DNA of 11,462 bases. Source: Comamonadaceae bacterium. GTDB lineage: Bacteria; Pseudomonadota; Gammaproteobacteria; Burkholderiales; Burkholderiaceae. The position numbers were made by a program, and so were the translations under genes. Positions 1 to 7,100 of this stretch are shown piece after piece. The notes beneath the pieces are model-generated. The model saw only the letters and a program-made list of their open reading frames with translations, had not been told where the DNA came from and searched no databases. The stretch is taken from the NCBI GenBank assembly GCA_947455875.1, contig CANGSD010000009.1, positions 1-11,462 of the forward strand, given 5' to 3'. Every line of letters begins with the position of its first letter. Position 1 is the stretch's first letter.

Positions 1-958
1 CGAAGATGTTGACCAGGATGGCCTTGACCTTCTTGTTTTTCAACATGATCTTGAAGGCCTCGGTGACCTTCTCCGGGGTGGCGCCGCCGCCCACGTCCAG
101 GAAGTTGGCGGGCTCGGCGCCAAACAGCTTGATGGTGTCCATGGTGGCCATGGCCAGGCCCGCGCCGTTGACCAGGCAGCCGATGTTGCCGTCCAGGCTG
201 ATGTAGGCCAGGTCGAACTTCGAGGCTTCGATCTCGGCGGGGTCTTCTTCGTCGAGGTCACGCAGGGCGACGATGTCGGGGTGACGGAACAGCGCGTTGG
301 CGTCGAAGTTGAACTTGGCGTCCAGGGCGATGATGTTGCCCTTGCCGTCGCGGTTCAGAGGGTTGATCTCGACCAGCGAGGCGTCGGTGTCCATGTAGCA
401 GGTGTACAGCTTCTGGCACACGTCGATGAACTGGGCGACGGAGTCGGCGGGCATGCCGATGCCCTTGGCGATCTCCTGGCCTTGCGCGGGGGTCAGACCC
501 GTGAGCGGATCGACAAAGACCGTGATGATCTTCTCGGGGGTGGCGTGGGCCACTTCCTCGATGTCCATGCCGCCTTCGCTGGAGGCGATGAAGGCGATCT
601 TCTGGGTGGCGCGATCGGTGACGAGCGAGAGGTAGTACTCCTGCTGGATGTCCGCGCCGTCTTCGATGTACAGACGCCGCACCTTCTGGCCCTCGGGGCC
701 GGTCTGGTGGGTCTTGAGCTGCATGCCCAGGATCTGGCTGGCCAGGTCCTTGACCTGGTCGATGGACTTGGCGACCTTCACGCCACCGCCCTTGCCACGG
801 CCACCCGCATGAATCTGGGCCTTGACCACCCACACCGGGCCGCCGAGTTTCTGAGCGGCCTCGACCGCCTCCTGGACCGTGAAAGCCGGAATGCCGCGGG
901 GAACGGGCACGCCAAAGCTGCGCAAGATCTCCTTGCCTTGGTACTCGTGAATCTTCAT
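1..958 (-). CDS. sucC: Succinyl-CoA synthetase (ADP-forming) beta subunit, 3' end cut by window edge
   Basis: This is the beta subunit of succinate-CoA ligase, the TCA-cycle enzyme that converts succinyl-CoA to succinate with formation of ATP. It works as a heterotetramer with SucD in the cytoplasm. The 319 visible codons start at an ATG with the family-typical [12 protein letters not shown]. The ATP-grasp domain follows, with the nucleotide-binding stretch [18 protein letters not shown] at about residues 44-61 and the metal-site segment SLVEINPLN near 200. The C-terminal ligase domain then begins ([27 protein letters not shown]). The reading frame leaves the window at KAILVNIF, roughly 65-70 residues before the usual end (about 386 aa). 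A Shine-Dalgarno-like AAGAGAG lies 8 bases before the ATG. No frameshift is visible. sucD is expected just outside the left edge but is not seen. Identification is by direct recognition of the sequence. Confidence 0.97.
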   Translation of the reverse strand, partial: MKIHEYQGKEILRSFGVPVPRGIPAFTVQEAVEAAQKLGGPVWVVKAQIHAGGRGKGGGVKVAKSIDQVKDLASQILGMQLKTHQTGPEGQKVRRLYIEDGADIQQEYYLSLVTDRATQKIAFIASSEGGMDIEEVAHATPEKIITVFVDPLTGLTPAQGQEIAKGIGMPADSVAQFIDVCQKLYTCYMDTDASLVEINPLNRDGKGNIIALDAKFNFDANALFRHPDIVALRDLDEEDPAEIEASKFDLAYISLDGNIGCLVNGAGLAMATMDTIKLFGAEPANFLDVGGGATPEKVTEAFKIMLKNKKVKAILVNIF

Positions 959-1128
959 GAGGGGGTCTCTCTTGAGAAGCTGGTCAGGGATGCCCGGCAG
1001 GGTCAGACGCAGGCCGGGTGTCAGGTGCCGGATAGCAGCCCGCGACTGTATCATGCTGCACAGCACCAATCCTGCGCGACGCATCTTCCGCGGCGCTGAC
1101 ACGGCGCCTCACTTTCGCAAGCCTCACC

Positions 1129-2049
1129 ATGCCCAAAGTATTCATCGACGGCGAAGCCGGCACCACCGGACTGCAAATACGCGAACGGCTCGCGCACATG
1201 CCCGAGATCGAGTTGGTCAGCATCGACCCGGCGCGGCGCAAGGACCTGGCCGCCAAGCGCGAGCTGATGGCGGGCGTCGACCTGGTGATCCTGTGTCTGC
1301 ACGACGAAGCCGCCATCGAGTCGGCGGCGATGGTGGCCGAGATCGAGCGCACGCAGGGGCGCGGGCCGCGGATCATCGACGCGTCCACTGCGCACCGCAC
1401 GGCCGCAGGCTGGGTGTATGGATTTCCGGAGCTGGCGGCGGGCCAGCGCGAGGCGGTGGCCGCCGCGCGGCGCGTGAGCAACCCGGGTTGCTATGCGACG
1501 GGCGCGATCGCGATCCTGCGCCCGCTGGTGGATGCGGGGCTGGTGCCGCGTGATTTCCCGTTGGCTCTGCCCTCGGTGTCGGGGTATTCGGGCGGCGGCC
1601 GCACCATGATCGAAGACTACGAAGCGGGCCGCGCGCCGGCTTTCGAGTTGTATGCGCTGGGCCTGAAGCACAAGCACCTGCCGGAGATCATGCAGTACAC
1701 CGGCCTCACACGCCGGCCCATCTTCACACCCTCGGTAGGCAACTTCCGTCAAGGCATGTTGGTGCAGCTGCCGCTGCATCTGGACCTGCTGCCGGGTCAG
1801 CCCTCGCCGCAGGACCTGCACGATGCGCTGGCGCGCCATTACGCGGATAGCGAGTGGGTCAGCGTGCTGCCGCCGACCGACAACGGCAAGCTCGATGCGT
1901 TGGCGTTGACGGACACGAATCGGATGGAGCTGCGCGTGTTCTCCAACACGGAGCACCGGCACGCCGTGGTGGTGGCCCGCCTGGACAACCTGGGCAAGGG
2001 CGCCAGCGGCGCCGCGGTGCAAAACCTCAAGCTGATGCTGGGGATATGA
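1129..2049 (+). CDS. argC: N-acetyl-gamma-glutamyl-phosphate reductase, type 2 (short form)
   Basis: This enzyme catalyses the NADPH-dependent reduction of N-acetyl-glutamyl phosphate to N-acetyl-glutamate semialdehyde, the third step of arginine synthesis, in the cytoplasm. The 306-residue product has the compact AGPR type-2 architecture. The dinucleotide-binding loop GEAGTTG is at residues 8-14. The substrate loop IIDASTAHR is at 82-90, and the catalytic cysteine is Cys121 in [17 protein letters not shown] is at 151-158, the probable base His183 lies in GLKHKHLPE, and the C-terminal [11 protein letters not shown] (289-299) closes the active site. The ATG at 1129 gives a full-length N terminus starting at the first Rossmann strand ([10 protein letters not shown]). 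No good ribosome-binding site precedes it. The gene stands alone between divergent sucC and a convergent toxin-antitoxin pair, not in an arg operon. Length and motifs look intact. Confidence 0.95.
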   Translation: MPKVFIDGEAGTTGLQIRERLAHMPEIELVSIDPARRKDLAAKRELMAGVDLVILCLHDEAAIESAAMVAEIERTQGRGPRIIDASTAHRTAAGWVYGFPELAAGQREAVAAARRVSNPGCYATGAIAILRPLVDAGLVPRDFPLALPSVSGYSGGGRTMIEDYEAGRAPAFELYALGLKHKHLPEIMQYTGLTRRPIFTPSVGNFRQGMLVQLPLHLDLLPGQPSPQDLHDALARHYADSEWVSVLPPTDNGKLDALALTDTNRMELRVFSNTEHRHAVVVARLDNLGKGASGAAVQNLKLMLGI

Positions 2050-2050
2050 C

Positions 2051-2070
2051 TTGCGCGCCACGGCGCGCAG
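2051..2070. terminator. GC-rich hairpin between convergent argC and antitoxin gene
   Basis: A perfect inverted repeat TGCGCGC / GCGCGCA (2052-2058 and 2063-2069) with a 4-base loop begins three bases after the argC stop and ends seven bases before the antitoxin stop. It could slow or end transcription from both directions. Neither strand has a following run of U, so it is not a canonical intrinsic terminator. The terminator role is inference from its position and stem strength. Confidence 0.4.
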
Positions 2071-2076
2071 GTTGAC

Positions 2077-2364
2077 TCAATCGGCTGCCTCCCGCAGCTT
2101 CTCGGTCAGCCACACTTTCATGAGCGACTGGTAAGGCACATCCAGCTTGTTGGCCTGCTGTCGTATCCCCTCGAGCAGGCTGTCGGAGAGGCGGATGGAG
2201 ATGCTGGTGGTCGAGGGCTTGAGATTCTTGAACCTGGCGGAGGTCAGCGTCGATGGCGCAAAAAATTGCGTCGCATCATTCCCCTTGGCCTCCCAGAACG
2301 CGCGTTCTGCGGCTTCCGATCGGAATTTCGGCGGGGCCTTGAGCTTAGTGGTGGGCTTGGTCAT
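2077..2364 (-). CDS. CopG/BrnA-family antitoxin of a BrnT-type toxin-antitoxin pair
   Basis: This 95-residue protein resembles the CopG-type antitoxins that accompany BrnT toxins. Its N-terminal part contains the recognisable segment PPKFRSEAAERAFWEAKG (11-28). The C-terminal ribbon-helix-helix is STTSISIRLSDSLLEGIRQQ (51-70), followed by ANKLDVPYQSLMKVWLTEKL. By family precedent it neutralises the toxin directly and, through the ribbon-helix-helix, binds the operon promoter to repress it. The ATG at 2364 is chosen over an upstream GTG at 2394 because AAGGAAAGGA lies directly upstream, with the AGGA six bases from the ATG, whereas the GTG has no ribosome-binding site. The gene begins 20 bases inside the toxin gene, so the two are probably translationally coupled. 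The toxin-then-antitoxin order is usual for BrnT/BrnA and the reverse of most type II pairs. I leave the symbol blank because the sequence is nearer the CopG-antitoxin subfamily than classical Brucella BrnA. Confidence 0.85.
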   Translation of the reverse strand: MTKPTTKLKAPPKFRSEAAERAFWEAKGNDATQFFAPSTLTSARFKNLKPSTTSISIRLSDSLLEGIRQQANKLDVPYQSLMKVWLTEKLREAAD

Positions 2365-2650
2365 ACAACGTCCTTTCCTTGCGATGCTGGTCACGCGCAG
2401 AAATCACGCGAATCAGCGTTCCCTCCTGCCGCAGCGTGAAGATCACGGTCAGCGCGCGCGCCTTGCGCGTCTTGCCTAGCGCGAGATAGCGGCCCTCTTT
2501 GTCGCTGTGCTTGCCGTCTTTCCCGATCAAGAGGGGCTGGTGGAAAAAGATTTCCTCCGCTTCAGCCTGCGTCACGCCATGCTTGATCTCGCTCTTTCGC
2601 GCGTTTCCCGAGTCCCACTCAAAGCCGATGACTGCATCGAAGTCAATCAT
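2345..2650 (-). CDS. brnT: BrnT-family ribonuclease toxin
   Basis: BrnT toxins are small ribonucleases with a RelE-like fold that inhibit translation when not bound by their antitoxin. The 101-residue product shows the family signatures in order: FEWD at residues 10-13, KHGVTQAEAEEIF at 23-35, an Arg-centred segment GRYLALGKT at 53-61, and the C-terminal core LIRVISARDQHRKERTLYDQ (79-98). That core holds the conserved Arg, Ser, Glu-Arg and Tyr residues expected for activity. Length fits the family (about 90-105 aa) and the frame is intact, so the toxin is probably functional. The ATG at 2650 has no Shine-Dalgarno sequence and sits about seven bases after a candidate -10 box, which suggests a leaderless message. 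The downstream antitoxin gene overlaps it by 20 bases. The pair interrupts the stretch between recX and sucC, as expected for a mobile accessory module. Confidence 0.88.
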   Translation of the reverse strand: MIDFDAVIGFEWDSGNARKSEIKHGVTQAEAEEIFFHQPLLIGKDGKHSDKEGRYLALGKTRKARALTVIFTLRQEGTLIRVISARDQHRKERTLYDQAHH

Positions 2651-2677
2651 TTTTGTATGTTATAGAAATATACAAAA
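2651..2677 (-). promoter_or_regulatory. Inverted-repeat operator and promoter of the brnT operon
   Basis: A perfect 8-bp inverted repeat, TTTTGTAT (2651-2658) and ATACAAAA (2670-2677), with an 11-base spacer abuts the brnT start codon. Read on the minus strand, TTGCCA (complement of 2680-2685) and TAACAT (complement of 2657-2662) are spaced 17 bases apart and could be the -35 and -10 boxes. TATAAC at 2659-2664 is an alternative -10 with a 15-base spacer. The repeat covers the -10 region, where binding by the ribbon-helix-helix antitoxin would block RNA polymerase. The stretch is strikingly AT-rich compared with its surroundings. The repeat is seen directly; autoregulation is inferred from the family. 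Confidence 0.6.
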
Positions 2678-2699
2678 TTTGGCAAATCGAAGACAGAAG

Positions 2700-2718
2700 C
2701 CAGGCGGGGCTGGCCTGG
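2700..2718 (-). terminator. Weak hairpin downstream of recX
   Basis: CCAGGC (2700-2705) pairs with GCCTGG (2713-2718) around a 7-base loop, about 30 bases beyond the recX stop. On the minus strand it is followed by only a moderately T-rich stretch (CTTCTGTCTTCG) and no true U run. It could end the recA-recX transcript before the brnT promoter, but support is limited to position and the short stem. Confidence 0.25.
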
Positions 2719-2748
2719 GGCTGAATCGAATCCCCTACACGCAGATTT

Positions 2749-3222
2749 CTAATCCCCGTCGTCGAAGCCGCCGGCCAGAACCCGGCGAATCACCTCGCCG
2801 CCGAAGCCGCGCGCCGCCAGAAAGCGCGACTGCTTGGCGCGTGAGGCGGCGTCTTGGGGTGGCGTGTCGAACTTGCGGCGCCAGACCTCGCGGGCGCGTG
2901 CGAGCTCGGTGCCCTTGAGCTGCGCCATCGCCTGGGCCACCACCTCACCCTCCAAGCCCTTGGCCTGCAGCTCCTGGCGGATGCGCCCGGCCCCCAGGCG
3001 CGCAGCGCGCCGGTTCAGCACCGACTCGGCCACGCGCTCGGGGCTGATGAAGCCCTTGGCTTCCAACTCGTCGAGCGCGCGGGCCAGTTGGCCGGGCTCT
3101 TCTTCGTGTGCGGCGAGCTTGCGCTCGAGCTCCTGGCGCGAATGCTCTCGCATGGAGAGCAGACGCAGGGCCCGCCCCTTGAGCGAAGGCTGGAAGGCAG
3201 GAGCGGAGCGCGGCCCGGGCAC
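2749..3222 (-). CDS. recX: Regulatory protein RecX, inhibitor of RecA
   Basis: RecX binds RecA filaments and limits their extension and activity. The 157-residue product has the helical-repeat character of the family: SLKGRALRLLSMREHSRQEL (13-32), the second repeat LDELEAKGFISPERVAESVL (50-69), RRAARLGAGRIRQELQAKGL (71-90) and a C-terminal repeat ending RFLAARGFGGEVIRRVL (133-149). The start is a GTG only six bases after the recA stop. An internal ATG at 3153 would delete the conserved first helix (RALRLLS), so the GTG is preferred although its ribosome-binding site is weak. Close spacing implies co-transcription with recA and possibly coupled translation. The length is close to the family norm and the frame is intact. 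Confidence 0.93.
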   Translation of the reverse strand: MPGPRSAPAFQPSLKGRALRLLSMREHSRQELERKLAAHEEEPGQLARALDELEAKGFISPERVAESVLNRRAARLGAGRIRQELQAKGLEGEVVAQAMAQLKGTELARAREVWRRKFDTPPQDAASRAKQSRFLAARGFGGEVIRRVLAGGFDDGD

Positions 3223-3228
3223 AGTGGC

Positions 3229-4302
3229 TTATTCGGCTTTGGCGTCGCCTTCGTCGCCCACAGCCGCCGGCAGCAGCGGGATGCTCAGAGACTCGCGCAC
3301 CTTGTTCTCGATCTCGCGGGCGAGTTCGGGGTTCTCGCGCAGGAACTCGCGAGCGTTGTCACGGCCTTGGCCGATCTTCTCGCCGTTGTAGGCGTACCAG
3401 GCGCCGGATTTTTCGAGGATGCGCGCGTTCACGCCCATGTCGATGATTTCACCGTGGCGGCTGATGCCTTCACCAAAGAGGATGTCGAACTCGGCGGTCT
3501 TGAAGGGAGGCGCCACCTTGTTCTTGACGACCTTGACCTTGGTCTCGTTGCCGATGGCCTCTTCGCCTTTCTTGATGGTGCCGGTGCGGCGGATATCGAG
3601 ACGTACCGAGGCGTAGAACTTCAGCGCGTTGCCGCCGGTGGTGGTCTCGGGCGAGCCGAACATGACGCCGATCTTCATGCGGATCTGGTTGATGAAGATG
3701 ACCATGCAGTTGGTCTTCTTGATCGTGGCGGTGAGCTTGCGCAGGGCCTGGCTCATGAGGCGGGCCTGCAAGCCAGGCAGAGAGTCGCCCATCTCGCCAT
3801 CGATTTCGGCCTTGGGCGTGAGCGCAGCGACCGAGTCGACGACGATCAGGTCGACCGCGCCGGAGCGCACCAGGCTGTCGACGATCTCGAGAGCCTGCTC
3901 GCCGGTGTCGGGCTGGGAGATCAGCAGGTCGGGCAGGTTGACGCCCAGCTTCTGGGCGTATTGCACGTCCAGCGCGTGCTCGGCGTCGACGAAGGCGCAG
4001 GTGCCGCCCTGGCCTTGCATCTGGGCGATGACCTGCAGGGTCAGGGTGGTTTTGCCCGAGGACTCGGGGCCGTAGATCTCGATCACACGACCACGCGGCA
4101 GACCGCCGACGCCCAGGGCGATGTCCAGACCCAGGGAGCCGGTGGAGACGACCTGGATGTCCTCGATCTTCTCGCCTTCGCCCAGGCGCATGATCGTGCC
4201 CTTGCCGAACTGCTTCTCGATCTGGGCCAGCGCGGCCTGGAGGGCCTTGGACTTCTCGGAATCGGCGGCGGCGATCTTGGTGCCCTTGACTTGTGCGTCC
4301 AT
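3229..4302 (-). CDS. recA: Recombinase RecA
   Basis: RecA polymerises on single-stranded DNA, catalyses ATP-dependent homologous pairing and strand exchange, and acts as co-protease for LexA cleavage in the SOS response. The 357-residue protein carries the Walker A motif GPESSGKTT (78-86), the Walker B strand [10 protein letters not shown] (152-161), the signature [20 protein letters not shown] (186-205), loop L2 around [12 protein letters not shown] (219-229) and a short acidic tail ending DEGDAKAE. The ATG has a textbook ribosome-binding site, AAGGAG seven bases upstream. recX follows after six bases. The upstream region lacks a canonical CTGT-N8-ACAG SOS box; two other palindromes there are listed separately. 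The identification is unambiguous. Confidence 0.99.
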   Translation of the reverse strand: MDAQVKGTKIAAADSEKSKALQAALAQIEKQFGKGTIMRLGEGEKIEDIQVVSTGSLGLDIALGVGGLPRGRVIEIYGPESSGKTTLTLQVIAQMQGQGGTCAFVDAEHALDVQYAQKLGVNLPDLLISQPDTGEQALEIVDSLVRSGAVDLIVVDSVAALTPKAEIDGEMGDSLPGLQARLMSQALRKLTATIKKTNCMVIFINQIRMKIGVMFGSPETTTGGNALKFYASVRLDIRRTGTIKKGEEAIGNETKVKVVKNKVAPPFKTAEFDILFGEGISRHGEIIDMGVNARILEKSGAWYAYNGEKIGQGRDNAREFLRENPELAREIENKVRESLSIPLLPAAVGDEGDAKAE

Positions 4303-4309
4303 GAAAATT

Positions 4310-4315
4310 CTCCTT
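4310..4315 (-). promoter_or_regulatory. Ribosome-binding site of recA
   Basis: On the minus strand AAGGAG lies seven bases before the recA ATG. This is one of only two consensus Shine-Dalgarno sequences in the window and fits high basal expression of recA. Confidence 0.85.
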
Positions 4316-4344
4316 GAGGATCAATGACTTACAGGAAATCAGCT

Positions 4345-4362
4345 CTGTGTTGTTAATCACAG
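4345..4362. promoter_or_regulatory. Palindrome CTGTG-N8-CACAG upstream of recA
   Basis: CTGTG (4345-4349) and CACAG (4358-4362) form a perfect inverted repeat with an 8-base AT-rich spacer, 43 bases upstream of the recA ATG, where a promoter-overlapping operator would be expected. It resembles a LexA box, but the CTGT and ACAG half-sites are 10 rather than 8 bases apart. It may be a divergent SOS operator or a site for another dimeric regulator. The repeat is seen directly; the function is inference. Confidence 0.4.
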
Positions 4363-4405
4363 GCTGGATGCATGACCAGCACTTTAACCGCTGTTTGCAA
4401 GCTGT

Positions 4406-4427
4406 AAACTGATTTTTCGGTCAGTTT
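4406..4427. promoter_or_regulatory. Palindrome AAACTGA-N8-TCAGTTT next to the MarR gene
   Basis: A perfect 7-bp inverted repeat, AAACTGA (4406-4412) and TCAGTTT (4421-4427), with an 8-base spacer ends 16 bases before the chosen GTG start of the MarR-family gene and overlaps the alternative TTG start. Size and symmetry suit a winged-helix dimer, so self-regulation by the MarR protein is the simplest reading. Its core also has the CTG-N10-CAG spacing of a LexA site, but with A and T in place of the conserved T and A. It lies in the divergent region shared with recA. Confidence 0.5.
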
Positions 4428-4443
4428 GCCTTACCATTTCGAC

Positions 4444-4914
4444 GTGACTGAAATACCCGACGACGGCTGGCGCCAGACCCATTTGGGGCGGCTGCTGGGG
4501 CATGCCATGCGCCGCTTCGACGCGCGCGTGCTGTACCTGATGGCGCACAACGTCGAGGTGCCGCTGGCGCTGTCCAACCTGGCCGCCCGCGACCAGATCG
4601 GCGCGGCCCACATCCACATCACCCGGCACCTGGCCTTGGGGGGCTCGCGCCTGACCGATCTGGCCGCGCGCGCCGGCATGACCAAGCAGGCCATGGGCGA
4701 TCTGGTGATGCAATGCGAGGCTTGGGGCCTGGTGGTGCGCGAGCCCGACCCGCACGACGCACGGGCGCGGCAGGTGCGCTTCACGCCGACGGGGCTGGCG
4801 TGGCTGCAGGCGTTCCGTGACGCGGTGGCCCAGGCGGAGGCGGAGTTCCGCGCGGAGGTGGGCGAGGCCGTCGCGACGGTGGTGGGGATGGGACTAGAGG
4901 CCTACGCATCCTAG
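4444..4914 (+). CDS. MarR-family winged-helix transcriptional regulator
   Basis: This predicted cytoplasmic DNA-binding protein has 156 residues counted from the GTG at 4444. Its central part has the MarR winged-helix layout: a helical lead-in (AAHIHITRHLALGGSRLTDL, 54-73), the helix-turn-helix LTDLAARAGMTKQAMGDLVM (70-89), and a wing with the typical EPDPHDARARQVRFTPTG (100-117). A C-terminal dimerisation helix rich in Ala and Glu follows. The ligand and targets cannot be read from the sequence. The start is uncertain. A TTG at 4426 extends the frame by six residues, and an ATG at 4507 would cut into the conserved GRLLGHAMRRF segment, so GTG is a compromise. No start has a good ribosome-binding site. 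The gene is divergent from recA and lies 63 bases upstream of a two-component pair; a regulatory link to either is possible but unproven. Confidence 0.85.
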   Translation: MTEIPDDGWRQTHLGRLLGHAMRRFDARVLYLMAHNVEVPLALSNLAARDQIGAAHIHITRHLALGGSRLTDLAARAGMTKQAMGDLVMQCEAWGLVVREPDPHDARARQVRFTPTGLAWLQAFRDAVAQAEAEFRAEVGEAVATVVGMGLEAYAS

Positions 4915-4917
4915 AAT
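4912..4917 (+). promoter_or_regulatory. Possible -10 box for the two-component operon
   Basis: TAGAAT matches the sigma-70 -10 consensus at five of six positions and lies about 60 bases upstream of the response-regulator start, overlapping the MarR stop codon. No good -35 hexamer is visible at the usual spacing, so the call is weak. Confidence 0.25.
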
Positions 4918-4965
4918 CATTCGGACCATCACGAGAAGACGCGGCGCGCAACACGGCGCCCCTCA

Positions 4966-4971
4966 AAGGAG
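4966..4971 (+). promoter_or_regulatory. Ribosome-binding site fixing the GTG start of the response regulator
   Basis: AAGGAG lies six bases before the GTG at 4978 and supports this non-ATG start, which also gives the expected first strand of the receiver domain (MRILIAEDD). Confidence 0.85.
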
Positions 4972-4977
4972 ACAAGC

Positions 4978-5651
<674 letters not shown>

Positions 5652-5652
<1 letters not shown>

Positions 5653-7100
5653 TGCGAATTTTTCAGCGCGAGCAACGCTCGCTGTTTGGCGAGATCCTGG
5701 ACTGGATGCTCACGCCGCTGCTGATGCTGTGGCCAGTGAGCCTCGCGCTGACCTGGCTGGTGGCCCAGGCCATTGCCGACAAACCCTTCGACCGCGCACT
5801 CGAATACAACGTGCAGGCGTTGGCGCAACTCGTGACCGTGCAGGGCGGGCGCCCCAACTTCAACTTGCCGCAACCCGCCCGCGAGATCCTGCGCGCGGAC
5901 GATGCCGACCAGATCTTCTACCAGGTGCGGCTGGTGCCCGGCCCGCTGCTCGCGGGTGATCGCGACCTGACTGCACCCAAGGAGCCGCAAGGGGTGGGGA
6001 CGGTCGCCCTGCGTGATGACGAGATCCAGGGACAGGACGTGCGTGTCGCTTCCACCTGGGTGGAACTGCAGGCCCCTGGCGAGGCGCCGGTGCGGGTGCT
6101 GGTGCAGGTGGCCGAAACGCGCGAGAAGCGCTCCGTGCTGGCCACCGAGATCATCAAGGGCGTGATGCTGCCGCAGTTCGTGATCCTGCCGCTCGCCGTG
6201 CTGCTGGTGTGGCTGGCGCTGGTGCGGGGCATCAAGCCCTTGTCCGAGTTGGAGGAGCGCATACGCGCGCGCAAGCCCGATGACCTGTCGCCGCTAGACG
6301 ACCGGGCGGTGCCGCTCGAAGTGGCCCCCCTGGTGGGCTCGGTGAACGACCTGCTCACACGCCTGAAGGACTCGCTGGCCACCCAAAAGCGCTTCCTGGC
6401 GAACGCCGCGCACCAGCTGAAAACGCCGCTGGCAGGCCTGCGCATGCAAGCCGACCTCGCGCAGCGCGAGGAGACCGATGCCGAGGCCCTCAAGCAATCC
6501 CTCAAGCAGATCGGTCGCGCCAGCGTGCGTGCCACGCACACCGTGAACCAACTGCTGGCCCTGGCGCGCGCCGAAGACAGCGGGCGCGCGATGACGCTGC
6601 ATCCCTGCAACCTGGCAGAAATCACGATGGATGCCGTGCGCGACTTCCTGCCGCGCGCCATGGACAAGCACATCGACCTCGGCTACGAGGGCGCAACCAC
6701 CGAGACACAGGGCGTCACGCTTCTTGGCAACCGCACCCTGCTCAAGGAGGCGGTCAGCAACCTCCTGGATAACGCCCTGAACTACACGCCCTCGAGCGCC
6801 GAAAACCCGGCGGTGATCACCGCGCGGGTGGTGGCTGACCCCTTCGGCCAGGTGCTCGTGATGCAGGTGGAAGACTCCGGGCCGGGCATCCCGGCGGGCG
6901 AACGCGAGTTGGTGCTTCAGCCCTTTTATCGGGCACTGGGTACCAATGTGGACGGCTCGGGTCTCGGACTGCCCATCGTCAACGAGATCGTCAAGCAGCA
7001 CCACGGCGAGATCCAGATCGAACCGATGCAAGCCGGCGCGTCGATGCCTGGCACGCGCATCAGCCTGCGCTTTCGGATCCAAGAACGCATAAGCGCCTAG
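5652..7100 (+). CDS. Two-component sensor histidine kinase, TctE-like with 2CSK_N periplasmic domain
   Basis: This inner-membrane sensor kinase of 482 residues senses a periplasmic signal and phosphorylates the preceding regulator. A first membrane segment (about 20-42) leads to a periplasmic domain (about 43-170). That domain fits the 2CSK_N pattern of TctE-type kinases (FDRALEYNVQALAQLV, then a QIFYQVRLVPGPLLAGDRDL segment). A second membrane segment spans about 172-192. A HAMP-like linker is followed by the H box FLANAAHQLKTPLAGLRMQ with His254. The N box NLLDNALNYTP (370-380), the G1 box VEDSGPGIP (407-414), the F box QPFYR and the G2 box GSGLGLPIV (436-443) are all complete, so it should be active. 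In the prototype family tricarboxylates are sensed; the ligand here cannot be deduced. The stop codon shares CTAG with the convergent SPOR gene. Confidence 0.94.

Noticed and set aside
1054..1065. Small inverted repeat TGCTG-CA-CAGCA between sucC and argC as an operator
   Set aside because: Arms of only 5 bp in a GC-rich intergenic region are expected by chance, and no promoter boxes could be placed convincingly around it.
1042..1080. Sigma-54-like TTGGTGCT...GC element upstream of sucC on the minus strand
   Set aside because: The GC half-site does not fit the consensus and no activator context is present.
1051..2061. A 336-codon minus-strand frame covering argC
   Set aside because: argC on the plus strand shows complete catalytic motifs; the opposite frame is Arg/Gln/His-rich noise.
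2394..2394. Upstream GTG start for the antitoxin gene
   Set aside because: No ribosome-binding site precedes it, while the ATG at 2364 has a strong AAGGAAAGGA just upstream.
3151..3153. Internal ATG as recX start
   Set aside because: It would remove the conserved RALRLLS helix; the GTG at 3222 keeps it and fits the tight recA-recX spacing.
2854..4317. A 487-codon open frame on the plus strand opposite recA and recX
   Set aside because: Its protein is low-complexity Gly/Leu/Val/Asp-rich sequence complementary to RecA codons. It is a GC-rich antisense shadow of two unmistakable genes.
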